Part shown: positions 7,604 through 16,538 of the stretch, piece after piece
Layout: every line of letters starts with the position of its first letter
Numbering within the stretch: the stretch's first letter is position 1
DNA from: Mesorhizobium sp. AR10
GTDB lineage: Bacteria; Pseudomonadota; Alphaproteobacteria; Rhizobiales; Rhizobiaceae
NCBI RefSeq assembly: GCF_024746795.1
Contig: NZ_CP080524.1
Span: 930,001 to 994,000 of the forward strand
Length of the DNA: 64,000 nt
Reading direction: 5' to 3'
Made by a program: the position numbers and the translations under genes
Notes under the pieces: model-generated
What the model was told of the DNA's origin: nothing
What the model saw: the letters and a program-made list of their open reading frames with translations, nothing else
Databases searched by the model: none

Positions 7604-9415
7604 ATGGAAAACAACCGGAACTTCTTCATCACCATCGCGCTGTCGGTGCTGATCCTGGCGCTGTGGCAGTATTTTTACGTGCTGCCGCGCAGCGAGCAGC
7701 AGCGCGAGGCGGCCCGCATAGAAGAGCAGCGGGCGGCGGAGCAGAAGAAGGCAGCCGAGGCCGCCAAACCCGGCGATACCGGAGCGCCCGCAACGCCAGG
7801 CGCCATCCCCAGCACGCCGGGCACCGACGGCGTAACGCCGGCCGGCCGCGAGCAGGCGCTGGCGGCGAACAAGCGCGTCAAGATCGACACGCCGAGCCTC
7901 GAAGGCTCGATCAACCTCACCGGCGCACGTCTCGACGACCTCAAGCTCAAGCAGTACACCGAGACGGTCGATAAAAACTCGCCCAAGATCGAACTGCTCA
8001 ACCCGGCGGCGCTGCCCAATGGCTACTATGCCGAGATCGGCTTTGTCGGCAACGACAAGACCGGCACCGTGCCGGGCCCTGAAACGGCATGGACCGTCGA
8101 CGGCAATGCGGCGCTGACGCCTGCGACGCCAGTGACGCTGACCTACGCCAACGACAAGGGCCTGACCTTCAAGCGCACCTTCTCGGTCGACAGCGACTAC
8201 ATGTTCACCGTTTCCGACACCGTGCAGAATTCGGGTGCTGCCTCTGTCTCGCTGTCCAACTATGGCCGTGTCACCCGCTTCGACAAACCGGCCATTGCCA
8301 GCACCTATGTGCTGCATGAAGGCTTGATCGGCTTCACCGGGACGGAAGGCCTGCAGGAACACAAATACGCGTCCATCGAATCGGACAAGCAGTTCATGCC
8401 GGGCAAGTCGACCGATGGCTGGCTGGGCATCACCGACAAGTACTGGGCGGTGACGCTGGTGCCGACCGAGAAGCAGCCGTTCCAGCCGCGCTACGCCTTT
8501 TTCGAGGATGGCCGCCACCGCTACCAGTCCGACTTCCTCACCGACCCGATCGCCGTTGACGCCGGTCAATCGGCGACGGTGGAGAGCGAAATCTTCGCTG
8601 GTGCCAAGGAGGTCGGCAAGATCAACGCCTATGCAGAAGACCGCCACATCAAGCGCTTCGACCTGCTGATCGACTGGGGCTGGTTCCACTTCATCACCAA
8701 GCCGATGTTCTGGCTGATCGACACACTCTACAAATTCTTCGGCAATTTCGGCCTGGCCATCCTCGCCACCACCGTCGTCGTCAAGGCCGCCTTCTTCCCG
8801 CTTGCCAACAAGTCCTACGCGTCGATGGCGAACATGAAGAAGGTGCAGCCCAAGATGCTTGAGATCCGCGAGAAATACGCGGACGACAAGATGGCGCAGC
8901 AAAAGGCGATGATGGAGCTCTACAAGACGGAGAAGATCAATCCGATCGCCGGCTGCTGGCCGGTAGCGCTGCAAATCCCGGTGTTCTTCGCGCTCTACAA
9001 GGTGCTCTACATCACCATCGAGATGCGCCACGCCCCGTTCTTCGGCTGGATCCAGGATCTGGCGGCGCCCGATCCGACATCGCTGTTCAACCTGTTCGGC
9101 CTCATTCCGATCACGCTGCCGCATGTGTTGATGATCGGCGTGTGGCCGCTGATCATGGGCGTCACCATGTTCCTGCAAATGCGCATGAACCCGACGCCGC
9201 CGGACCCGACGCAGGCGGCGATCTTCACCTGGATGCCGGTGATCTTCACCTTCATGATGGCGGGTTTTCCGGCCGGCCTCGTCATCTACTGGGCCTGGAA
9301 CAACACGCTCTCCATTCTCCAGCAGGGCCTGATCATGAAGCGCCAGGGCGCCAAGATCGAATTGTGGGATAATCTGGTCGCACTGTTCCGCAAGAAACCG
9401 TCGCCGGCGGAATAG
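7604..9415 (+). CDS. yidC: membrane protein insertase YidC
   Basis: A 603-residue YidC of the Gram-negative type. An N-terminal anchor (about 6-23, FFITIALSVLILALWQYFYV) is followed by a Pro/Ala-rich linker, the large periplasmic beta domain (about 90-350), then five C-terminal TM segments beginning near FHFITKPMFWLIDTLYKFFG. The cytoplasmic helical hairpin is seen at KKVQPKMLEIREKYADDKM. The protein inserts and folds inner-membrane proteins alone or with SecYEG. It starts 14 bp after rnpA and is followed by a strong intrinsic terminator at 9439-9469, which closes the rpmH operon. Confidence 0.98.
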   Translation: MENNRNFFITIALSVLILALWQYFYVLPRSEQQREAARIEEQRAAEQKKAAEAAKPGDTGAPATPGAIPSTPGTDGVTPAGREQALAANKRVKIDTPSLEGSINLTGARLDDLKLKQYTETVDKNSPKIELLNPAALPNGYYAEIGFVGNDKTGTVPGPETAWTVDGNAALTPATPVTLTYANDKGLTFKRTFSVDSDYMFTVSDTVQNSGAASVSLSNYGRVTRFDKPAIASTYVLHEGLIGFTGTEGLQEHKYASIESDKQFMPGKSTDGWLGITDKYWAVTLVPTEKQPFQPRYAFFEDGRHRYQSDFLTDPIAVDAGQSATVESEIFAGAKEVGKINAYAEDRHIKRFDLLIDWGWFHFITKPMFWLIDTLYKFFGNFGLAILATTVVVKAAFFPLANKSYASMANMKKVQPKMLEIREKYADDKMAQQKAMMELYKTEKINPIAGCWPVALQIPVFFALYKVLYITIEMRHAPFFGWIQDLAAPDPTSLFNLFGLIPITLPHVLMIGVWPLIMGVTMFLQMRMNPTPPDPTQAAIFTWMPVIFTFMMAGFPAGLVIYWAWNNTLSILQQGLIMKRQGAKIELWDNLVALFRKKPSPAE

Positions 9416-9438
9416 CCGGCGCTCCCTTCTGCGAAATC

Positions 9439-9469
9439 AAAAAGCCCCGGTTCACCCGGGGCTTTTTTT
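9439..9469 (+). terminator. intrinsic terminator after yidC
   Basis: AAAGCCCCGG, loop TTCA, CCCGGGGC and then a run of seven T. It lies 24 bp past the yidC stop codon. The leading A run makes it potentially bidirectional. Confidence 0.92.
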
Positions 9470-9911
9470 GCCGGAAAATCCCGTTCCTATTTCTGGCGAA
9501 ACTTTGGCTTGCCGCGCGTCCTAACTACGCGTTGCCATTCCCGTGGCGAAGCTTCGGCACGCCTTTGGGACATGGGTTTTGGCGTCGTACGGGACCATCG
9601 CGTTTTTGCGGCGCCGGCAAGATACCTTGCCAAGACGGCTTCCGGCGCAAAGACGCCGGTGTTTGGGAGGCCGTTAGGCAGACCGGGGTCCTGCAGACCT
9701 TCGCAGGACCCCGGTTTATCTGGACCCAGCGTTTTCAGGACAATTTGGCTCTGCTGGACGCAGCCGCGGCACATCCCTATGAGTTCCATCTCGTTTCAGG
9801 AGCGCTCCCTCGATCAACAGGTAACGATGATTCGTTCCGTACACCGTTGGTGCTGCCTGGCGATCACGCTACTTTGGCCTTGCCTGCCACAAGATTTGAC
9901 GGAGCCAGACC
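9470..9911. other. 442-bp stretch without a credible gene
   Basis: Open frames across this stretch on both strands (for example 9487-9789 minus, 9532-9975 plus) show no recognisable similarity, conflict with one another, and run into the acetyltransferase gene in the wrong frame. Its main content is a cluster of three hairpins at 9616-9715, listed separately. Nothing else was identified. Confidence 0.55.
9616..9715 (+). ncRNA. candidate structured RNA: three consecutive hairpins
   Basis: Hairpin 1 is GGCAAG (9616-9621), loop ATAC, CTTGCC. Hairpin 2 is CCGGCG (9642-9647), loop CAAAGA, CGCCGG. Hairpin 3 is a perfect 13-bp stem, ACCGGGGTCCTGC (9682-9694) with GCAGGACCCCGGT (9703-9715) and an 8-nt loop. 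Three stems in 100 bases are more than chance usually gives, even at this GC. A small RNA or a 5' leader element of the acetyltransferase are both possible; no promoter was identified and the last stem is followed only by TTATC. The strand is a guess. Confidence 0.3.
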
Positions 9912-10550
9912 ATGGTCGGACCCAACCCCAACATCAAGCATCCGATCCCGATGCATATGCGCGTCGGTTTCCTGAAGGGACTGGTCACCGCGCCGAACAT
10001 CGAGATCGGCGATTTCACCTATTATGACGATCCCGACGGGCCCGACAAATTCGCCGAAAGATGCGTGCTGCATCACTATCCGTTCATTGGCGACAGGCTG
10101 ATCATCGGCAAGTTCTGCGCCATCGCCGAGGGCGCACGGTTTATCATGAACGGCGCCAATCATGCCATGTCCGGCTTTTCCACCTACCCGTTCAATATTT
10201 TCGGCCACGGCTGGGAAGAGGGCTTCGACCCGGATACCTGGTCGAAGGAATTGCGGGGCGACACCGTGCTCGGCAATGATGTATGGATCGGCATGGAGGC
10301 GGTGGTCCTGCCGGGTGTCGAAATCGGCCATGGCGCCATCGTCGCGGCAAAATCGGTGGTGACGCACGACGTGCCGCCCTATGCGATCGTCGCCGGCAAT
10401 GCGGCCAAGGTGGTGAAGATGCGCTTTGACGACAGGACCATCCGGCGGCTTCTGGCGGTGGCCTGGTGGGACTGGCCGGTGGAAAAGATCAGCCGCAACC
10501 TCAATGCCATTCGTGGCGCCAATATTTCCCTTCTGGAGGCAGCGGTTTGA
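9912..10550 (+). CDS. CatB/Vat-type hexapeptide-repeat O-acetyltransferase
   Basis: A 212-residue left-handed beta-helix acyltransferase of the xenobiotic (type B chloramphenicol / streptogramin) class. Seen are [24 protein letters not shown], with the His that serves as general base in this class, the Pro-rich loop [13 protein letters not shown], then [49 protein letters not shown], and the C-terminal WWDWP signature. It would transfer acetyl from acetyl-CoA to a hydroxyl of a small molecule; the natural substrate and any real drug resistance are unknown. Its TGA overlaps the TTG start of engB, so the two genes are translationally coupled. Confidence 0.92.
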   Translation: MVGPNPNIKHPIPMHMRVGFLKGLVTAPNIEIGDFTYYDDPDGPDKFAERCVLHHYPFIGDRLIIGKFCAIAEGARFIMNGANHAMSGFSTYPFNIFGHGWEEGFDPDTWSKELRGDTVLGNDVWIGMEAVVLPGVEIGHGAIVAAKSVVTHDVPPYAIVAGNAAKVVKMRFDDRTIRRLLAVAWWDWPVEKISRNLNAIRGANISLLEAAV

Positions 10551-11206
10551 ACGCGTTGAACAAGACTGTGATCGGTACCGAACTGTTTACGCGGGCGTGG
10601 ATCTTCATCCGCGGCGTGCCGGCGATGAAGTTCCTGCCCCCGGAAGGGCCGCCGGAGATCGCCTTTGCCGGCCGCTCGAATGTCGGCAAGTCGTCGCTGA
10701 TCAACGCGCTGGTCAACCAGAAAGGGCTGGCGCGCACGTCCAACACGCCGGGGCGCACGCAAGAGCTCAACTATTTCGTGCCGGATGGATTTTCAGGCGA
10801 AGGCGCCGACCTGCCGCCAATGGCGCTGGTCGACATGCCGGGCTACGGCTACGCGACCGCGCCCAAGGAGAAGGTCGACGAGTGGACGAAGCTCGTCTTC
10901 GACTATCTCAAGGGCCGCGTCACGCTGAAGCGCGTCTATGTGCTGATCGACGCCCGCCACGGCATCAAGGCCAAGGACGATGAGGTGCTGTCGCTGCTCG
11001 ACAAGGCCGCAGTGTCCTACCAGATCGTGCTGACCAAGACCGACAAGATCAAGGCGGCCGGGGTCCCGCGATTGATCGAAGAGACGCTTCTGAAAATCAA
11101 GAAGCGGCCGGCGGCGTTCCCCTTCGTTCTCGCCACGTCGTCGGAAAAGAGCGAGGGCCTCGACGAATTGCGCGCGGCGATCGTGCTCGCCGCCAATGGT
11201 GGTTAA
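10547..11206 (+). CDS. engB: ribosome biogenesis GTPase YsxC/EngB
   Basis: About 219 residues from a TTG at 10547, chosen because GGAGG (10536-10540) precedes it; the frame is open to 10466 but that part lies inside the acetyltransferase gene. G1 is GRSNVGKSS (about 42-50), the switch region has [16 protein letters not shown]3 is DMPGYGYA, G4 is LTKTDKI and the G5 region is ATSSEKSEG. EngB is an essential assembly factor for the 50S subunit. It overlaps the preceding stop by 4 bp. In related genomes it commonly follows yidC and precedes argB; here about 9 kb of accessory genes separates it from argB. Confidence 0.95.
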   Translation: MNALNKTVIGTELFTRAWIFIRGVPAMKFLPPEGPPEIAFAGRSNVGKSSLINALVNQKGLARTSNTPGRTQELNYFVPDGFSGEGADLPPMALVDMPGYGYATAPKEKVDEWTKLVFDYLKGRVTLKRVYVLIDARHGIKAKDDEVLSLLDKAAVSYQIVLTKTDKIKAAGVPRLIEETLLKIKKRPAAFPFVLATSSEKSEGLDELRAAIVLAANGG

Positions 11207-11934
11207 GGCTTCGCCTTGAGTGCAATCACCTGGTGACTTTCTTCCGCAGCGAGCCTTTCGGTGCCGTAAGCCTTCAGGAACATGCCGACGCCCGACCTGA
11301 CGATGTGGTCGATTTCATCCTGGCTCGGGGCTTCCGTGCGGTAGGCGAATATGCACTGACGGAACAGACCGGCCAGGCACAGTTCGGTGAACTGGTAGGC
11401 GGCAAGATCGACATCGTCGATCCGCAGCAGGCCGCGCTCGATGGCGGCATTGAGAAACGCCACAACCTTGTCATGACCGCGTTTGGGCCCGCGTTCGTAA
11501 AAACGCGCACCCATGTCGGGTATCCTGTCGGACGCGCCGATCACTGTGCGCTGCGCCTGGATGACCTTGGCCGACGTGATCTTGACGGACAGCACCTTGC
11601 CGAACTTCACCAGTGTCTCGCGCAGGTCGTCGGCGCGGTCGAGCATATCGTACATGTTCTTGAAGATGGTGCCGCGCTCTTCCTCGATCAGCGCTTCGAA
11701 CAGTTCTTCCTTGTTGGCGAAATAGACATAGATCGTGCCCTTGGAAACGCCGGCCTCGCGGGTGATGTCGTTCATCGACGCCGCTTCAAAACCCTTGTCG
11801 ATGAAGACACGACGCGCGCCTTCGATGATCTGGCTGCGTTTGACGGGATCCTGTCCCGCTGCAGGGCGGCCGCGACGCAGGCTGTCCAGCAGATCGCACT
11901 GGTCCTTGCCGTCGTCGGGTACTGTCTCGGTCAT
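11203..11934 (-). CDS. TetR family repressor of the adjacent efflux operon
   Basis: A 243-residue TetR-type regulator. The HTH is near residues 40-85: [25 protein letters not shown] and then [22 protein letters not shown]. The rest is a helical ligand-binding domain. The ATG at 11934 is chosen over 11964 because similarity begins after a short variable leader. It is divergent from the HlyD/MFS operon, and the 140-bp gap holds two copies of a GAACC-N4-GGTTC palindrome, the natural operator candidates. The gene thus probably represses both itself and the pump until a drug-like inducer binds. Its 3' end overlaps the engB stop by 4 bp, tail to tail. Confidence 0.93.
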   Translation of the reverse strand: MTETVPDDGKDQCDLLDSLRRGRPAAGQDPVKRSQIIEGARRVFIDKGFEAASMNDITREAGVSKGTIYVYFANKEELFEALIEEERGTIFKNMYDMLDRADDLRETLVKFGKVLSVKITSAKVIQAQRTVIGASDRIPDMGARFYERGPKRGHDKVVAFLNAAIERGLLRIDDVDLAAYQFTELCLAGLFRQCIFAYRTEAPSQDEIDHIVRSGVGMFLKAYGTERLAAEESHQVIALKAKP

Positions 11935-11957
11935 AAGGTCACACCTCGAAATAATTC

Positions 11958-11971
11958 GAACCAACCGGTTC
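11958..11971. promoter_or_regulatory. candidate TetR operator 1
   Basis: GAACCAACCGGTTC has half sites GAACC and GGTTC around a 4-bp spacer. It lies 24 bp upstream of the TetR start codon (- strand) and matches operator 2 at 12021-12034 in both half sites and spacing. Confidence 0.7.
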
Positions 11972-12020
11972 GATTGCCCTTGATATGGGCCTCTTCCCGC
12001 GCTAAGTCAATGTCCCTGTC

Positions 12021-12034
12021 GAACCGAACGGTTC
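12021..12034. promoter_or_regulatory. candidate TetR operator 2
   Basis: GAACCGAACGGTTC carries the same GAACC-N4-GGTTC half sites as operator 1, 63 bp away centre to centre (six helical turns). It lies 41 bp ahead of the HlyD gene start. Confidence 0.7.
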
Positions 12035-12074
12035 AGTATGACTAGTCCAGCATGATTTAATTTAGAGAGATATC

Positions 12075-13256
12075 ATGTCCTCCAACGTGCCCGCCACCGC
12101 CGAAGTTCGCCCCTTCCCCAATGCCAAGGTCGCACCGGCGATCGAGGCGCCAAATACACCGGTCGAGCCTGCAACCGGCACGCCAACCGAGGCGCCTGCC
12201 AAGAAGAAGCGGTCGGCGCGCTCGCTGCTGCTGCCCATCATCGCGCTCGGCCTGCTGGGCGCCGGCGCCTGGTACGGCTACCACTACTGGACCGACGGGC
12301 GCTTCATGATCTCGACAGACGACGCCTATGTCCAGGCCGACATGGCGTTCATTTCGCCGAAGATTTCCGGCTATGTCGACCAGGTCAAGGTGACCGAGAA
12401 CCAACAGGTGAAGGCCGGAGATCCGCTGCTGATCGTCGATGACGGCGACTACAAGATTGCGGTCGCCCAGGCCGAGGCGCAGATCGCCACCTTGAGCAAG
12501 ACGCTCGACCGCATCGACGCCCAGACCGAAGCGGCGCGCGCCTCGCTCAGCCAAGCCCAGGCGCAGAAGACTGCCGATAAGGCTACGGCCGACAATGCGG
12601 CGCGTGCGCAAGTGCGTGCCGCTCAACTGCTCAAGACCCATGTCGGCACGCAGGCGCAGCTGGACGACGCCCAGACCGCAGTCGACCAGGCCAACGCCGC
12701 GCTTGTCGGCGCCGCCGCGCAGATCGCCGCCGCGCAGGCCAATATCGGCGTGCTGCAGGCGCAGCGCGCAGAATCGGCGAGCACGCTGGCGTCGCTGCAG
12801 CTCAGCCACGACAAGGCGGCGCGCGATCTTTCCTTTACCGTGCTGCGCGCGCCCTATGACGGCGTCGTCGGCAACCGCTCCGTCGAGCAGGGCGACCTGA
12901 TCAGCCCCGGGCAAAAGCTCGCCGTCATCGTGCCGATGGACAAGCTTTATATCGTCGCCAACTTCAAGGAGACGCAGCTTGCCCGGCTGGTGCCTGGAGA
13001 AAAGGTCAGGGTGTCGGTCGATGCGACCGACGGCCACGATTTCGAGGGAACCGTGTCGTCGCTGGCGCCAGCCTCGGGTGCGGTGTTTTCGCTGCTGCCG
13101 CCGGAGAACGCCACCGGCAATTTCACCAAGGTGGTGCAGCGCGTCCCGGTTCGCATTGACGTACCGGCGGATGTGCTGAAGGCAGGCAGGCTGCGCGCGG
13201 GCCTCAGCGTCGTCGTCGCCGTCGACAGCCGCACGGCGCCTTCCGCGTCGAAGTAA
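12075..13256 (+). CDS. HlyD/EmrA family membrane fusion protein
   Basis: A 393-residue periplasmic adaptor. A cytoplasmic Pro/Ala-rich start is followed by one TM segment (about 53-72, SLLLPIIALGLLGAGAWYGY). Then come a first lipoyl half (YVQADMAFISPKISGYVDQV), a long Ala/Gln-rich coiled coil (about 135-250), a second lipoyl half (RAPYDGVVGNRSVEQGDL) and a beta barrel. EmrA-like proteins bridge an inner-membrane MFS pump to an outer-membrane channel. It sits 20 bp ahead of its MFS partner and is probably controlled by the divergent TetR through operator 2. No outer-membrane factor gene is nearby, so a TolC encoded elsewhere is likely used. Confidence 0.94.
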   Translation: MSSNVPATAEVRPFPNAKVAPAIEAPNTPVEPATGTPTEAPAKKKRSARSLLLPIIALGLLGAGAWYGYHYWTDGRFMISTDDAYVQADMAFISPKISGYVDQVKVTENQQVKAGDPLLIVDDGDYKIAVAQAEAQIATLSKTLDRIDAQTEAARASLSQAQAQKTADKATADNAARAQVRAAQLLKTHVGTQAQLDDAQTAVDQANAALVGAAAQIAAAQANIGVLQAQRAESASTLASLQLSHDKAARDLSFTVLRAPYDGVVGNRSVEQGDLISPGQKLAVIVPMDKLYIVANFKETQLARLVPGEKVRVSVDATDGHDFEGTVSSLAPASGAVFSLLPPENATGNFTKVVQRVPVRIDVPADVLKAGRLRAGLSVVVAVDSRTAPSASK

Positions 13257-13276
13257 GCGGACCCCGGAGCAACGTC

Positions 13277-14872
13277 ATGGCGACCGCAACCCTGACAGCA
13301 GGATCGGCCCCGGCAATGCCGGCGGTGCCCGACACCATCTCGACGCGGCGTGTCATCGCCTTTCTGGCGATGGTGTTCGGCATGTTCATGGCCATCCTGG
13401 ACATTCAGATCGTCTCGGCCTCGCTGGCCGAGATCCAGGCCGGCCTGAGCGCCAGTTCCGACGAAATCCCGTGGGTTCAGACCGCCTATTTGATTGCCGA
13501 AGTCATCATGATTCCGCTTTCCGGCTTCCTCAGCCGGATGCTGTCGACGCGGGTGCTGTTCACGATTTCAGCGGCAGGCTTCACCGCCGCCAGCGCACTG
13601 GCAGCAACCGCCACCAACATCGACCAGATGATCGTCTACCGCGCCGTCCAGGGGTTCATCGGCGGCGGCATGATCCCGAGCGTCTTTGCCGCAGCCTTCA
13701 CCATCTTCCCGCCGTCGCGCCGCGCCGTGGTGTCACCGATGATCGGCCTGGTGGCGACGCTGGCGCCGACGATTGGCCCGACGGTTGGCGGCTACATCAG
13801 CCATGCCATGTCCTGGCACTGGCTGTTTCTCGTCAACGTCGTACCCGGTATCCTAGTGACGGCGGCAGCCTGGTCGCTGATCGACTTCGACAAGCCCAAC
13901 CTCAAGCTGTTCAGCAAATTCGACTGGTGGGGCCTTGCCGGCATGGCAGCCTTCCTTGGCTGCATGGAATATGTGCTCGAGGAAGGCCCGAACAACGACT
14001 GGCTGCAGGACCAGGCGGTGCTGATCTGCGCCGTCGTCATGACCATTGGCGGAGTGCTGTTCTTCTGGCGCGTCTTCACCGCCGAGGAACCGATCGTCGA
14101 CCTGAAGGCGTTCCGCAATGTCAATTTTGCCTTCGGCTCGCTGTTTTCCTTCGTCATCGGCATCGGCCTCTACGGCCTGACCTATCTCTATCCAGTGTTC
14201 CTCGGGCGCATCCGCGGCTACGATTCGATGATGATCGGCGAGGCGCTGTTCGTCAGCGGCCTGGCCATGTTCTTCACCGCGCCCATCTCCGGCATCCTGT
14301 CGGGCAAGATGGACCCGCGCTTGATGATGATGATCGGCTTCTTCGGCTTCGCCACGGGAACCTGGTGGATGACGCATCTCACCGCCGATTGGGACTTCTA
14401 TGAACTGCTGATCCCGCAGATCCTGCGCGGCTGTTCGATGATGCTGTGCATGGTGCCGATCAACAACATTGCGCTCGGCACCTTGCCGCCCGACCGGTTG
14501 AAGAACGCGTCGGGCCTGTTCAACCTCACCCGCAATCTCGGCGGCGCCGTCGGCCTTGCCATCATCAACACGGTGCTGATCGACCGCAATGCCTTCCACT
14601 ACGCAAGGCTGGCCGAGCATGTGCAATGGGGCAGCGAGGCGGCGCAGACCAAGCTGCAGAACATGACGCTCACCTTCGAACAGAGTGTCGGCCTGGACGC
14701 ATCCAAGGCGGCGATCTCCAAACTGTCCGGCATGGTCCAGCAACAGGCGGCGCTGCTGTCCTTCATGGACGTGTTCTACCTGCTGACGGTGCTGTTCGCG
14801 ACGCTGGGGCTCTTCACCATGATGATCCGCAAACCTGTCGCCGCCGGCGGTGGCGGTGGCGGCGGGCACTGA
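13277..14872 (+). CDS. DHA2-family (EmrB/QacA) MFS multidrug transporter
   Basis: A 531-residue, 14-TM major facilitator. Recognisable are the first TM with FGMFMAILDIQIVSASLAEI (motif D1 of 14-TM drug/H+ antiporters), WVQTAYLIAEVIMIPLSGFLSRML (motif A region) and the conserved motif C stretch GLVATLAPTIGPTVGGYI in TM5. The C terminus ends in a run of Gly (about 525-530) and His. With the HlyD protein it should form an EmrAB-type tripartite efflux system driven by protons. Substrates cannot be read. It follows the adaptor gene by 20 bp. Confidence 0.95.
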   Translation: MATATLTAGSAPAMPAVPDTISTRRVIAFLAMVFGMFMAILDIQIVSASLAEIQAGLSASSDEIPWVQTAYLIAEVIMIPLSGFLSRMLSTRVLFTISAAGFTAASALAATATNIDQMIVYRAVQGFIGGGMIPSVFAAAFTIFPPSRRAVVSPMIGLVATLAPTIGPTVGGYISHAMSWHWLFLVNVVPGILVTAAAWSLIDFDKPNLKLFSKFDWWGLAGMAAFLGCMEYVLEEGPNNDWLQDQAVLICAVVMTIGGVLFFWRVFTAEEPIVDLKAFRNVNFAFGSLFSFVIGIGLYGLTYLYPVFLGRIRGYDSMMIGEALFVSGLAMFFTAPISGILSGKMDPRLMMMIGFFGFATGTWWMTHLTADWDFYELLIPQILRGCSMMLCMVPINNIALGTLPPDRLKNASGLFNLTRNLGGAVGLAIINTVLIDRNAFHYARLAEHVQWGSEAAQTKLQNMTLTFEQSVGLDASKAAISKLSGMVQQQAALLSFMDVFYLLTVLFATLGLFTMMIRKPVAAGGGGGGGH

Positions 14873-14902
14873 TTGGTGGCCTGAATTCAACATGGAACCG
14901 AT

Positions 14903-15718
14903 GTGACGACGAGCCAAATCCTGAACCGCGTTGCCATTGTGACAGGCGCAGGCCGCGGTCTCGGCCGGGCAATGGTCCTGGGACTTGCGCAGGCTGGAAT
15001 CCATGTGGTTGCGACTGCGGCGCGCGAGCGCACCGAGATCGAAGCCGTCGCAGAAGAGGTGCGTCAGAGGTGTAGAGAGTCTCGGGTTCTTCCGCTTGTC
15101 GCCGACGTCACGCAGGAAGACGACTGCGCCGAGGTTGTCGATGCCGCAGTCAAGCGGTTCGGGCGGCTCGATATTTTGGTGAACAATGCCGCCCGCGGCA
15201 TGAAGTACGTCAGCAATGAGTTCCTGACCGAACCGACGCGCTTCTGGGAAGTCGCACCGGAAACGTGGCGCATGGTGATCGACACCAACGTGAACGGCCC
15301 CTTCATGATGGCAAGACACGCGGTTCCCATGATGCTGAAGGCGGGCTGGGGACGGATCGTCAATGTTTCGGTGAGCCAAGGGACCATGCGCCGACGCGGC
15401 TTTTCTCCCTATGGTCCTTCGAAGGCAGCACTCGAATCGGAGACGATCATCTGGGCGCAGGATCTCGATGGCACGGGTATTACCGTGAACGCGCTGCTGC
15501 CTGGAGGAGCCACCCTTACCGGCATGGTCCCGCAGACCGTGTCGGAGACGGCGAAATCAGCAATGCTCGATCCCTCGATCATGGTCCCACCGTTGCTTTG
15601 GCTCGTGTCGCCGGAAGCCGATTGGATGACGGGCCGTCGTTTGGTGGCGACCAAATGGCAGGCTGGGGGCGATGGTAAATCGGCCGCAGAAGCGGCGATC
15701 GAACAGGCAGGCTGGTAG
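14903..15718 (+). CDS. SDR family NAD(P)-dependent oxidoreductase
   Basis: A 271-residue classical short-chain dehydrogenase. The cofactor motif is VTGAGRGLGRAM (about 15-26), then NNAARG, the catalytic Ser in VNVSVSQG and the YGPSK active-site Tyr/Lys. The insertion around KYVSNEFLTEPTRFWEV is unusual, and the segment following YxxxK has LPGGATLTGM. It starts at a GTG (14903), 30 bp after the MFS gene, so it may be the last gene of the TetR-controlled operon and might detoxify a pump substrate, which is inference. Substrate unknown. Confidence 0.9.
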   Translation: MTTSQILNRVAIVTGAGRGLGRAMVLGLAQAGIHVVATAARERTEIEAVAEEVRQRCRESRVLPLVADVTQEDDCAEVVDAAVKRFGRLDILVNNAARGMKYVSNEFLTEPTRFWEVAPETWRMVIDTNVNGPFMMARHAVPMMLKAGWGRIVNVSVSQGTMRRRGFSPYGPSKAALESETIIWAQDLDGTGITVNALLPGGATLTGMVPQTVSETAKSAMLDPSIMVPPLLWLVSPEADWMTGRRLVATKWQAGGDGKSAAEAAIEQAGW

Positions 15719-15789
15719 GATAACGGACTCTGGTGCAAGAATCCGCAGACATCCGCGCCTGGAACCTATAGAAGCGCTCGTTCTGCAGC

Positions 15790-16293
15790 TCAGGCGCTGG
15801 CCGGCTTGAAGGTCAAGGCGACGCCGTTGATGCAATGGCGCAAGCCGGTCGGTGGCGGACCGTCGTCGAAGACATGGCCGAGATGGCCGCCGCAACGGCG
15901 GCAGTGGACCTCGGTGCGGGTCATGCCCAAAGACCGGTCTTCGGTCTTGCCGACGGCGTTGGCAATCTCCTGCCAGAAACTCGGCCAGCCGGTGCCGGAC
16001 TCGAACTTCGTTTCGGAGGAATAGACCGGCAGGTCGCAGCCGGCGCAGGCAAAGATGCCCTTGCGGTGTTCGTTGAGCAGCGGGCTGGTGCCGGGATATT
16101 CGGTGCCTTCCTTGCGCAGCACGTTGAAGGCTTCATCGGACAGGATGGCGTGCCACTCGGCGTCGGTCTTGGTGACTTCAAACTTTTCCGCTGCCCGTGC
16201 GTCCTGCGGTCCGCCCATGCGCAGCATTGCTGTCGTGCCTGCCAGCAATGCTACGGCCGCGGCACCGCTCCAAAGAAGATTGCGACGATTCAT
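15790..16293 (-). CDS. msrB: peptide-methionine (R)-S-oxide reductase, exported
   Basis: A 167-residue MsrB with an N-terminal export signal: MNRRNLLWSGAAAVALLAG, a twin-arginine start with a hydrophobic core, ending near ARA at about 34. The zinc pairs are CAGC and CRRC; the catalytic Cys is in GLRHCINGVAL near the C terminus, and GTGWPSF is conserved. It reduces methionine-R-sulfoxide in proteins; the signal suggests periplasmic repair. ATG 16293 is chosen over ATG 16299 because AGGAGG is too close to the latter. It stands alone between the SDR and fasciclin genes, and is probably oxidative-stress related. Confidence 0.95.
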   Translation of the reverse strand: MNRRNLLWSGAAAVALLAGTTAMLRMGGPQDARAAEKFEVTKTDAEWHAILSDEAFNVLRKEGTEYPGTSPLLNEHRKGIFACAGCDLPVYSSETKFESGTGWPSFWQEIANAVGKTEDRSLGMTRTEVHCRRCGGHLGHVFDDGPPPTGLRHCINGVALTFKPASA

Positions 16294-16396
16294 GGCCATT
16301 CCTCCTGCTGTCCTTTGCCAAATTCGACCGTCGCACGGAAATCAAAATGCCGGGTGACGGCCAGAGCCATGGAACTGGCTCTTTGTTTGAGCCCTG

Positions 16397-16449
16397 AAAA
16401 ACGGACACTCCGCAACGGCTCCGCGCTTGGAGCGGACGGTGCGGAGTGT
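16397..16449 (-). terminator. large inverted repeat with T run, terminator for fasciclin gene
   Basis: ACACTCCGCA (16405-16414) pairs perfectly with TGCGGAGTGT (16440-16449), with an inner GCTCC/GGAGC stem. Read on the minus strand it is followed by CCGTTTTTC, as in a rho-independent terminator, 90 bp past the fasciclin stop codon and before msrB. Confidence 0.65.
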
Positions 16450-16538
16450 ACGCTTGTCGATTGCGCGGGTCACGGGGGACGCCAGCCGCGCAATCAGCAT
16501 GGACCCTTGCCCATACTTCGCTGGCAGCGAAGCCTTTG

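Noticed and set aside
7499-9178. 559-residue open frame on the minus strand
   Set aside because: Antisense shadow of yidC with no family signature and an Arg/His/Gln-rich composition.
13853-15379. 508-residue open frame on the minus strand
   Set aside because: Lies across the MFS and SDR genes in antisense; both have clear family motifs on the plus strand.
16405-16449. Large inverted repeat as an IS end or attachment site
   Set aside because: It is followed by a T run in the direction of the fasciclin gene and lies in its 3' flank, so a terminator explains it better.
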